DNA of 64,000 bases from Symsagittifera roscoffensis (lineage: Eukaryota > Xenacoelomorpha > Acoela > Convolutidae), in contig NC_087064.1 in assembly GCF_963678635.1 (NCBI RefSeq), forward strand, positions 10,701,671 to 10,765,670, written 5' to 3'. Within the stretch, counting starts at the first letter, position 1; each line of letters begins with the position of its first letter. The notes below the pieces were generated by a model that searched no databases, was not told the origin of the DNA, and saw nothing but the letters and a program-made list of their open reading frames with translations. The translations under genes were made by a program, and so were the position numbers. This document shows positions 39,601 through 51,600 of this stretch, in pieces.

Positions 39601-42600
39601 TATTTGAACAATTTTAACTATAATTGAAAGTCGGTCTGTAGTTTTTAAATTAACCAACTTTAATTTTGTTTGATTCTTTTTTTTCTTAATTGAACGGTTT
39701 TTTTATGTTATATCGACTTATATGCCTCATTTTTTTCATTCTTAATGACAAATTAGATTGTTATGCTTCAAAAGAATGGGTCGTTAAAATATAGCTCAAT
39801 GTTTTTATGGCATTTTTCTTTCGGCTCAACTGGTGTCTACCCATGTTTTGTCGGCTTAATTGCCACTCGACAAATGGCCATGAATGGTATTTAGTTGCGG
39901 TCATGGTGTTTAATGTCATAATTTCCTCAAAAAGAAAATCAATCTCCGTAATTTCATGGAATTTTTTTTTTTTCGAATTTGAAAATTTTGAAACAAAGAA
40001 TTTCTCCAAATTAATTGCCTCCGTCTCATTGTCTATCATCTATTTTTTTTCTTTGAATTTTGAAAGTTTAAAAAGGCGCTCATTGACTCTTTCTGTTAGC
40101 AATGTTCTCATGAATGTGGTGGGAACTTTCTGTGCTAATTGCAGCACAGCAACGGGCTATCCTTTTGTTTCTTGTCTGGTTTCGTTGAAGAAAAGAACAA
40201 AAATATATACTGTATTACTCAATTCTTAACTGTGACTACAAATTAAAATAGTTCAAACTGCCTTTTCATAGCATCCCGTCTCCATTTGGGCTGCTTATAA
40301 AAATCGAATTTTGTACATCTAAAAACTAAAAGGAATTCTTTGTCGGCCAAATGTCTCTCCAGGTTTTTGCGGTCTACTCCTGGCGGCAATTTTGCATTCC
40401 GTGTGCGCAACTGAGCATAGGGTAGATAGTACGGTGAGGATGCATTAGATTGCTGTTTTTCGGGAGTCAGGGGACTCCGTTTCTGTCTGTGTTCGAGGAT
40501 ATTGAAGTCAGTGCTGCTCATTGAACTTTCATTACTGCGATTGTCATCTTGAGATGACTTAGAACTCGAGGTGTCCTCGTGGTCGCCATTTTGATAGACT
40601 TTTTCAGCCACTGCCTCCTCGCCCGGATTTAATTCGTGTTCCAATTCGGACTCCTCGATTGTCGGTTCAAGTGCTACATGCCGACTGCTGGAAATTTTCC
40701 GTCGGTTCGAGTACATCGGTCGTAAATTGCGTCCCCTAGTAGCTCCTGCTGAAGTTTGATCATATTTGGCTTGGTTCAACCTATTCAAGAACACATTGGA
40801 AGCTCCGAAGCTAGCGTCAGTGGAACCCCCATTCGTGCACGCAGTGCCTGAACTTAATGGTGATCTGTTATCTTGTCGAAATGCGTACTGGTTGGAGACG
40901 GCAAGAGGTGATAGTGAAGAACGGGAGTTGTGAATAGGTGATGTTATTTGACGCTTGTTTGATTCCTTTGGAATGAAAGAAGCTTGTGTATAATATTTCT
41001 CACTCTGTAATGATTTCTGATGTTCTCCTTCATAAAGTGGTAATTTTAGTTTCGATTTGAGCTCTGCCAGATCTGAATGGTCGTTTAGTTTGGAATCCGA
41101 GTTGGAACTAATACTGTCAAATAGATCTAATGGAGATTTCTTTTCTGACGGTGAGAATCCCAAATGAATAGAAACTGGTCTTGGTCCTTTGGGAGATAAA
41201 GCCGACGATGAACTGGCTCTTGGTTCTGAAGTTCCAGTTATGAAGTTTTCCATTTGACGAATAGATTTGCGAAGCGTCGAACATTTGGGATGCCAAATTT
41301 CGTCCCCTAAAACACCAAGCTAGCTAATGTAGATGATTTAATGTTGAGATCATAACGCTGATGGAAAAAATTTTAATTCTCCTCATGCTTGGGTATAGAA
41401 ACAAGAATTATGAGGGGGCAATTATGAGAAAGAATCACTATGTTAACACCTTCGGTCATCATCTCCTGGCCTTGTTTGAAGTGACCCCCACATACTGAAC
41501 AAAATGCACAGTGGGTGTGGTATCGCTTATTTCCCTCAGATGGGGATACGCAGCTGTTGTCATCTAAGATGAGTTGGCCACAGTAGAGACAGGTGACGTC
41601 ACAGTACTTCTTGTAGCACCGCAGACAGTGCTGCTGGTTGTCCTTGAAGAAGAACTCGTCTGATATGAGTATTGAGCACTTTGAGCACCTACCAGACAGA
41701 TTTAATGAACAACATATTTGGCTAGGAAGACGCTTCATCCGCGAGAAAAGAACATTTAGAAAAGAGCAGCTCTTTACGGTTGATCGTTTTTCAATACATA
41801 CCGATTTTTCAGTTTTTTTTAATTGCCCAGACTGAAAATCTTTGTCCGCACGTGCACTGAAAACGAATACATGATGTGGCTCAAACAGATTTGGCTATCC
41901 ATGAGGCTATTATTGGTTATCCATGATATAGTTGCGAGATTCCGAAATTGCTCAGCTGTTTCGCACTATGCCTTAATCTGGAACTATTTCAGTTAAGTTG
42001 AACCAAAATGGATAAAGGGTTTCAATAATTGGGTTTCTTAGAGTCTTTTTGTTATACAAGTTATTGACAAGAGAATTAACCATTATACAATATACGAGCG
42101 CTTAACTGAGAACCGCTTGTTGAATCCCCTCTTAAGAACTCCCAGTGCATATTGATGAATATCTTCTCAAGTGCATATTTTGGTTATTTTTTGGGATGAG
42201 AATTGTCATCTCGCCCGCAAGCTGTGACCTAAGATGAAGTCGGCCTCGAAGTATCGACCGTTCAACCTAAAGATGAAGACCGTCGGTGAAGACCGTTCAA
42301 CCTACAGTCCGTCGGTGATGATTTTTAGAGTCGATGAACGTAGTTCAGACTCTTATATATGTCGTGATGATATTTTCCAGGAAAAGTCTTCAGGTTTGTT
42401 CAGGCTCAAACCTACTTTATTGCGATTGAATTTAGGTTTTTTTAAGTTCAATTCATTTCCTTCGTATGTTAAAAGGAAGGTACAATCCAATATGGAAAAG
42501 CAAACGTGTAAAGGCCGCGAACATTTTGTGCAAGTGAGAGTTTTATCAAGCAAGTGTCAATCATAAATTGTTTTCGAAATTCAAAGAAATTTTAGGCATC

Positions 42601-45600
42601 GTTTGAAATTGTAAAGGCCTCGCTAGTTTTATCAAGCAAGTGTCAATCATAAATTTTTCTCGAAGTTTAAAGAAATTTAAGGCTTATTTTGAAATTCGAA
42701 GTTTGAGATTTAAAAAAAAAGAGTCAGTAGTTTTTTGTTTTATTTTTGCGTTCAATGACTCTTTTCCAACTGTCTGTTGCTATGAATAACCTTCTGATGC
42801 TGCAAAAATTTCTGATGCAAACTCATTTTCCGTCAAGTCTCGGCCAGTCTAATGCGCGCAGGATGGTTTAATTTGCACCTTATTTCTATTTTCAATGATC
42901 GACCTAAACCCTTTAAGATCTTTCCAGCAGACATAAAAAAAAGCTTTTTTTTTGTGTCGAGAAGAACAGGTTTGAATTTTTCTGTTCTCAAACAAATTTA
43001 CATGGAGGAAGAAATCAGAGACAGTAATCTCAATCCTACTGCAGTAATTCTAAAGCGTGAAAAAAAAACGATTTTATTTTTGTTGGTTTGACATTTGATT
43101 GTTTTCAGCTTCAACTCATTTTCGTTGTTGAAAAGAAGGCAAACTCTTCTATCGAACAGCAAAAATCTAAAAATCATCAAAATTGTGACTAATTTTGGTT
43201 TCAAAAATGAACTTCCTTTTTTAAAAGTTACCGCGGAAAAAAGTACCCATGATCCTGTTTTTTGTAAATGGGATAATTTTTTGAACAACGCTTTTCCTGA
43301 ATATTATTGAAAATTTTGTGTGTTTGACTGTTATCCTGGATTGTCTTGCTTCAGCTTTTCTTGATAGTTTTGCTTTAGTTTGAGTTGGTCATGAAATAAT
43401 GAGTTCTTTCTTTACATAAGTAAACGCTTCTGATGTTCTATGAATCTTTTTTCCCGGGCTCAAATTGCATGCTTTAGTGCTTAATTTAGATAGAATTTTT
43501 GCTTAATAAAATAGCATTTTAATAACAGCTGTTTAAACCGCTTTTTGGGTTGCTTGTGTTTGAAAAGATCATGTGTGATGATAACTTTTTTGAGTTGATA
43601 TTAGACACTAAGGTTGTTTTGTTTCAACAAAAAGTCTTAAAAGTTCATCAAACTCAAATTTCATTTATCGCTTTTAGACTAGTGATTTTTTCAACTTCAA
43701 TACAAATTCATTCGCTTAAAGGGAGATAAAGTACATTTTCTGATACAGAATGTGGAAATGGCGCAACAAAATGTGAATGGCTTAGTTTCAAAACTGGAAT
43801 TTATTTTTGAAATTTCCCTGCAGAATAAAAAAAAATTACTCAGTGCCACATTTTTTCTAAAATTATTTGATTTAATTTAAAATATTGCCAGGCCAATTAC
43901 TCAGTGCCACATTTTTTCTAAAATTATTTGATTTAATTTAAAATATTGCCAGGGATAAAGGATTCTTGAAATTAAAACAACTTTAAGCTGAAGGCAAACA
44001 TAAGAGTTGTTTTTTTCCCGTGAGTTTATTTTCATTTCAAAACTTTATTTGGCCATTTTTTCTGGAACATGTATTCAAACCGTTTTAAAGTCGATGACCG
44101 TAATTCAGATTCTTAAATAGGTCGTGTCATTTTTTGTTTTTCTTTCAAGATAAGTCCTAAAATACTAACAAAAGAAGTGCATTCATACGTAAAAAAGCAC
44201 ATATGAATGCACTAAGGTTTATTTGCAATTTTTGAGTTCAATTCAATTTCATATTATAGAACGTATGCACTACATTGTTAAAGCTGAAGTAGCGAGGAAA
44301 AAGTTAGCGACTTCTAGTTCGAAAGTTAAAACTTTTCCAAATAATCCACTTTTCTCAAGTTGGGTTAAGTTTATCAAAAAAAGACAATAATAGTTTGCTC
44401 TTGAAAATCCAAGAGCATGAAAACCATGAAATTCGAAAGTTAAAAAAAAGGATTCAATATTTTTTGTTTACTTGCGTTCAGGACTCTTTTCCAACCGTCT
44501 GTTGGCTATGTTTTCTATTTCCAAAGACAACAGATCGAAAACATGACTATACGGTCTACTTCTTGGGCTCATCCAGTTCTAGTCATGCAATGTCAAAATT
44601 ATTTTATTTGCTAATTTCTGATCAAGTATGTGTTGTATATTTTTGCTGAAAGTGATATTGAATTAGGTCAAACTTACCGTATCATTTGCTCGTTGGAAAT
44701 TTTTGCCCCTTGTACTTCATAAAATCTGCCGACGAACCGTTTGAAGGTTGTAAATGCGGAAGAGTAAACGATCCCGCTGTTATGTTGGATCAATAATTTT
44801 CAAATCCAATCTGATAGCTGATATCATTCATGGTGAATAATAAATTTCATCTGAGAAAGAATCCATTTGATGGTAATAATCGATCATTCATTTCATTGAG
44901 CATTGATACAAAGATTATAGTGCTAATTTAGGCTTTTATCGCAAATATCAGTGAACAAGGCTTCGTTATTTAGTTAAGAAGGTCTGTATTATTGATATAG
45001 GGCAAATTATAACAAGCTAGTAACATGATTCTTAATTGGTTGAATTCGATTTGTGACCATAGTTCAGGTCATTTGTGTGGTTTTCTTCTATGCCCGTCAA
45101 AAGGCTGCTTGAATCTACGAGAGTTTGAAATATGTATTTGAAGGTTAAACCAAACGATGAATCACAATCAATTATTCTCAGATTGTTTTTTGAAACAACC
45201 TCTTCTGTGTTTTTCTAAGTGTCTAATCTCTGAAATATTCCGTGATTATTATACCGCGCCGTGTCCCAAGTTTTTGTTAATAAACTGCTTGTAATTTGTT
45301 ATTGAGGAGTTGATTAACTAGAGACGTCTGAAAACGGGACCAAAACGTCTCATAATGATTAAGGCTAATGTTCCAGTTGTCGTAAATGCTACTTATGTTT
45401 TAACAAATAATGTCATAAAAGCGTGAAAACATTTTAAATTTTCTTTCCAGGAGAAAGGCGAGACAGCAGAACCCTAAAGAAGGGCGAAGAGGGGGATGAC
45501 GATGAGTTGCGTCGAAGTAAGCGCTGTCTAGGGGGTCTCATTCAGGATGTGAAAAGAAGGTACCCCCTGTACCTGTCGGATATAACAGACGCCCTCAATT

Positions 45601-48600
45601 TCCAGTGCTTCTCTGTCGTCATCTTCATCTTCTTCGCCGTTCTCACCCCATCTATCACTTTTGGAGCTGATGTTGGTTAGTACAGTTGAAAGATGAGTTT
45701 ATCCTCAAGTCAGATATATAGATGCCCGAAAATTATGTCAGCCAATCAGAATTCACTTTCAGAAAATGTAAAAGAAGTTAGTGTGAAAATCAATTAGTGA
45801 AAGTGTGACCAGCTTAAAGGACGTTGATTGGCCGAGAATTTTCCGCGTTTGGTCTTTCGGCCATCAAAACAGCCCCCTTAATAATTCTAATCCTCTGCGT
45901 GAAGAATAATAAAGCCTACTGTTTGCCTGCTTACCTTAAATATGTCTGTTTATTAAGAGCTACATGTAGTTTTCCTAGGGTAGAATATTGTCATACCCTT
46001 CCTAAATTTTAACACGGGCCATGATAGCCCTAAAGCTAACAGTTTGTCCAATAAAGGAGGATAAATTTGTCTAGAGAATGATTCGTCCGTGAACCTAGTG
46101 TTTTTAAATTTGGAAGAATATCGTGCTGATTTTGCGATAACCATAACCATCTCACTGTTCGTACTGAGCTTTGTTTGGATTTTTGTTTTTCTGTTCAATA
46201 TTAAATTTTCTTCGTTTTTTATTTTGTCTAGAACTGGACCGAGTGAATTCGTGGATGGGAGTGTATGAGACGATTCTGGGCTCTGCCATCGCTGGAGCTC
46301 TGTTTGGATTATTGAGTGGTCAACCTCTGTTAATAATAGGCTGCACTGGTCCATTGGCAGTGTTCGAGGGATCCCTCTACGACGTGGTTTGTGGTTTCTG
46401 TATTTCATCAGAAACTAATAAATATAACTTAAAAAAATCTGAATTTATTTAGCGTAATTTTTGCTGTAATATAAAATTTCGAGGATCTATTTAACAATTT
46501 TCCCCCTTTCGAGAAAAGGAGAGAGATTTTTCAGTAGATTAAGTTAGCTGATTAATCCACCAATCAGAATTATAATTATAAATGGAACACTCTAGTGCTA
46601 ATTTACTGTTTTATGAGAGGAGTGGAAATTCCTTAGTAGATACAATGGGGGGATTGTTAAGTAGATCCAATATTGAAGATCCAATTTATATTCAATATAG
46701 GATAATTTTATGTGGTTGTATATAAACATTGTCAAAATCACCCTGTGGTTTTCCTTCCCATTTTGGGAGCCCAAAGACTTGCTAACATGACTTGCTGGCA
46801 TCGATGCAATGGTGCCTTGGTTATACGTCGGATTCCTTGACCTTTTTCCGGGCTGTCATCGGAACGTAATTCTTCATTAATTCCTCGCAACCTAAATCTT
46901 TTTTCATTTTTATAGGACTCTTACACTTAAAACTGATTGACCCTTTCAGCGAACGCATTTGACCAACAATTGCATCTTTGATTTATAGTCAATTGATTTA
47001 TAGTCAATGAACATAGTGAAAACATTTACACAGGTCGTGATGATTTTGTTTTATTTGTGTTTGCGACGCTCAAATTAGATTTTTTGCGGTTTGGCGTTTG
47101 ATTTTTTTTTCAAGTTCAGTTCATTTCCTTTGTCAAAATGAAGGCAAACTCCTCTGTCGACGACCAAAGTTGTAAAGGTTACCGAAAACGTGATTGACTT
47201 GTAATTTCGAAAGTGGATTTTAATATTAAGTTTTTCCAGGGAAAATTTAAAAATTTACCCGTTGATCCAGTTTTCTCAGCTTGAATTATTTTATTCAAAA
47301 AAATATCACTCAGTAATTTTTCTTGAAATTGAAAGAGCCTTAAGGCCATGCTTTTTTCTTCTTTGATTTTCTTTGCGTTTGTTTTTTCCTTGAGTTCGTT
47401 CACTCTTTCAACCGTCTGTTGGTTATGTTCATAAAAAAGTATGCATGTTTCGACTGTCAGATTGTTTCAGACGGAAAGTGTGAGTGAGAAGAATTACATG
47501 CCTTTCCGCTGCTGGGTTGGACTGTGGCTCTTCCTTATCTGTGCTCTGACTGCTGTGCTGGAACTGAGTTTTGTGCTCAAGTATTTCACCCGCTTCACGG
47601 AGGAGATATTTGCTATGCTTGTGTCGCTCATTTTCTGTGTGTCTGTCATTCGCAACCTTATTAAGGTTAGTATCAGATTATGAAACCAAAATTTGACTTA
47701 AAATAGTAGGTTAAGGAAAGTCCTCATTTTTTAAAAGGTATTTTTCACATTTTTAAAATAAGATTGGCTATTTTTGAAAAGGAGAAGATATTGAAATTAA
47801 GTAAAACGAAAAGGCAACGGTATCCTCAATACTGTTTAAAATAGTTTTTTTATTTTTAAATCAATCCTCGAAACTAAATCTTGTAAGTCAGTCTAAAAGA
47901 CAGAGATATTCATTGCTGTTTGTCTTCCACTGAGAATTTTTTGAAATGCCTTTTCATATTTACCAATCACGACTAAAAAGATTTTCATATGATAGCACAG
48001 TTTGAGATAAACCTTGTGCTAAAGAGAGATGAACCCGAATTTGATTTTTCGCGGTTTGGTTCAAGTTATTCTTAGAATCAACTCATTTCCTGTGTTAGAA
48101 GCAAGGCAAACTAAACAGCTAAAGTGTAGAATTCACCTATTGACCCAGTGTTCTCAATTTGAGTTAATTGTGTCAAAAAAATTGCCAATCATAATTTTTG
48201 TTTTGAAATAAAAAGATGTTTGAGGCCATCTATTTTTTTTCTTTGAATTTCGAAAGTTAGTTTTTTCGCAAACAATTCAGTCTTTTTTTTGGGTTTCGTT
48301 TTGTTCATTTACTTCACAAATGTCTGTTGGCCATCTTTGAACGGTAAACATTTAAAGAATATTTGTCTCGAATAATTTCATTTTGGTTTATCAGTCCTTT
48401 CTTCGTCTGTTGAAGCCGCCACAGTTTTGAATTCACGTTTACCTAAATTTTGCTATGACATTATAGAACAAATACATGATTTAAGAGAACTTAAATGTTT
48501 TCCATAATAGCTTTCCGTACGACACTTGGCTTGGGTCCTTCTTAAATTGGTTCAGAAAAAAGGTTATGTTTTTTTTTTATGTGCATTAAAGTACATTTGC

Positions 48601-51600
48601 AAAAAGTTGCTCAATTTATTGGGGATCATTATGCAATAAAATACCTTTTCTAAGAACATTTTTTGTGCGTATTGGCTATTGCAGAAAACTGTGTGAACAA
48701 ATTTATTTGTTCTCTCACGCGTATAGATTTTTGCTGTTGTTAAATCGAGCCCACCTTCAGAAACCAAAAAAGCAGTTTTTTGACCTTTTGAAAATTGATG
48801 AATGTATGATGATGATCTGTAATAAAGAAAAAAGGAACAGTTAAAGTTTTTTGTTCGAGTTTTAAATTTGCGGAAGGTTGAAATTTGGACACATCATAGC
48901 AGGCGTTAACGGCCCAGCTGAGTTTTTTTTTAGAGTAACGTTTAGATTTTCTGATATCGTACTTAGAATCACAGCCGAATTTTGTTAATACCTGAGGACT
49001 GGACAATTAATGAGCATTGGTTTTAAATTGGGTAGATAGTTTTTATTCCCGGAATGTGTAGATAGTTTTGATACTCTGCGCCATTTTTTTTTTCAAAATG
49101 CTTTTAACCTGGTTTTGGTATGTGACTTGGTTGTCAATAAGTACGCCTAAATAATTAACTTCATTAACATTGTTTATAATTTGATCTCCAACTTGAATTG
49201 TTTTTGTATTTTTGAATTATTTCTCTAAAACAATAAGTTCAGTTTTATCCTGATTGATTTTCAAAGAGTGTGGATCAAAATAGTTCAACAAATTTGCGAT
49301 GTTATTTTCCAAACTTTCTTTGCATTGGCTTATTTTCAGTTTTTTTCTGCTTATTTTTTGATTTAATACCTTGTTTAGATCTTCGAAGACCACCCTCTAG
49401 GAATAAATGAAGACTGCCAAGTGCCGTATGTGCTGAACCAGTCTTATGTGGACCAATGTGTAGTCGTGGAACCCACAAGTGCTGCAATCTGTTCTAATCA
49501 GTCCTCCATATTCGGTCCCTTCACTCCAGGTAATCTCGGGGAATCCCTCATTCACGAAGGACCGAATGCCGTCCCAATCAAAATCAATTATTCAAAGTTT
49601 TGAAGTAAATCGGCGAAAAAATGTCAGTTTCGGATTTTTTAAAAGGCAGTGATTGTATGATATTTTTCGCGCATTCTGTCGGTCCTTCACGCATGAGAGT
49701 TGCCCCCGTAACTGGCATTCACCTTCCAGTCAAAAGAATAAGGAATTGCCCAGTTTTCTGTTACACTTGCGATTATTTAATTTTTTGACACGGATTGTAT
49801 GCACTGAAATCAGAAAAATGAGTAGTTATCAACGTCAAAATTAGTAGTTTGCCGGAATATTAACATCAATAAGATTCGACGACAGCAAAGTATATTGTCA
49901 TTACTTAAGCATTATCTTTAATTCATGAATAAACCATACATTTTTTGCTTAAATGGATTTTCATACTGTTAAATGTTTGGCCACTCTTAAAACATTGTAA
50001 CTAAATTTACCGAGCGTTTACAAAATTGGACTTTGGGTAACCGCTCGTTGAATCGAAAAAAATATTGTCATTGGCACTATCGAATAGCGAAAGAGTAAAT
50101 GACATAACAAACCTGATCAACTTCTAATTTCGAAATTGGTTTTTTGTTTTTCGGATAATGTTAAAGTTTACTCATTGATTCAGTTTCTTAAAATTAGGTT
50201 AATTTTATCAAAAAAGATGTCAATCATAAATTGTTCTCGAAATTCAAACATCTCTAAAGCCTTTTTTCTTTGAAATTTGGAGATGTTGTTTTTCAAAAAA
50301 AAAACAAGTCAGTTTTTTTCTGTCTCCTCGCGTTCATTCCATTTTTGTCCACTGTATGTTGACTATGTTTATATTGGCTGTAAATTTACCAAAACAAATT
50401 GACTAACATGTAAACGTTTTAAGGTTTTGGCTGGTGTTATATCGGCCGAGTCTCCTCCTTCTGAGTCGTTTGATTGATAAAAATTTATATAATCGAGTTT
50501 CGATTTTTTTATTGCGCGAAAGTTTAAATGAAAATATTATTTTTTCGATTCAACGGGCGTTTACCCAATGTCCAATTTTGTAAGCGCTCGGTAACTTTTG
50601 TTACAATGTTGTAAAAGTGATTTTTCAAAATTGAATTTTTTCGTTGTGTGATTTTTGATTATTCAGCGCAATGAACGTATTGAGTACTCTTATATAGTTC
50701 TTAGTAGTTTTTTTTTCAGGAAAAGTCTTAAAATTTGTTCATGCTCAATTTTGATTTTTCGCGGTTTGACTTGTGATTTTTTCTTAAATTCAGTGCATTT
50801 ATATTTTTAAAAGGAATGCAAACTGCATTATCGAACAGCAAAGTGTAAAGGTCACGAAAAACTCGATCGACTTCTTTATCCGAATTAATTATCCGATTTC
50901 CCAACAAAATAAAAATATAAACCTATTGATCCAGTTGTCTCAAATCTGGTTAATTTTACCAAATAGGTGTCTTGCAAATTCAAAGAGCCTTAAGTCCGTC
51001 TTTTTTTTTCTCCTTGCGTTCATTTTTCTTTTTCAACTGTGAGTTGGCTATTTTTTTCATTTTCAATTCTTTTGTTAAACGAAATGCAAACTACGGATAA
51101 CGTCTCACGTGTCAAATGCCTCAAAAATGCGGAACATTTCCCAAATGGAATCATTTTCATGTTTGAAATTTTTGAATGAATTTTATGTGAACACGGTGTG
51201 GAAAGTAAATTAATTGCCTAATCAATTGTTGATTGACAGGTCCCGGATGTAAGGCAAATAACTTTTTTTTCATAGTTAACCATCTATTTTTTGTGAAAAT
51301 AGAGGAAATGTACTAATCAGTGATGCGCTTTATTTAAACTATTTCTGTTGAAATTCTCCACAAAACCGACAGTGTTTCAGAAACATCACATGGCGAGGAG
51401 TTGATTAGCTGCTGTAAATTATAAAATTGAAATTTTGAAAACCTCCCGTTAAATGTTGCCTGAAATGAAATACTCGGGTTTTCTCTCAGATTCGCTACAA
51501 TTCTTAACAGTAAATTCATTGAAATTGATTTTTTCCGCCGTTACTGCAGCAAATTATTGTAATAAATGGAAAGTATTAATTAACTCTTCTTCAACTAATT

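Larger units (their letters stand above)
37455..45450 (+). other. SLC4 intron 13 (8 kb), host of an antisense ABLIM gene fragment
   Basis: Contains two coding exons of an ABLIM homologue on the - strand (40243-41688), MITE-like copies (37506, 42325, 43060, 44090), a GC-rich terminal-inverted-repeat element (38677-39076), a SINE (39395) and a 61-bp tandem duplication (43835-43953). About 44650-45440 shows nothing recognisable. Confidence 0.75.
47666..49378 (+). other. SLC4 intron 16
   Basis: Holds a MITE-like copy (48030-48340) and an antisense LINE reverse-transcriptase remnant (about 48780-49370) that reaches almost to the exon 17 acceptor. About 47670-48025 shows nothing recognisable. Confidence 0.65.

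Noticed and set aside
42353..42553. - strand frame with CTKCSRPLHVC, resembling a LIM zinc knot near the ABLIM exons
   Set aside because: It lies within a MITE-like copy, has no further zinc ligands and no fitting splice phase.
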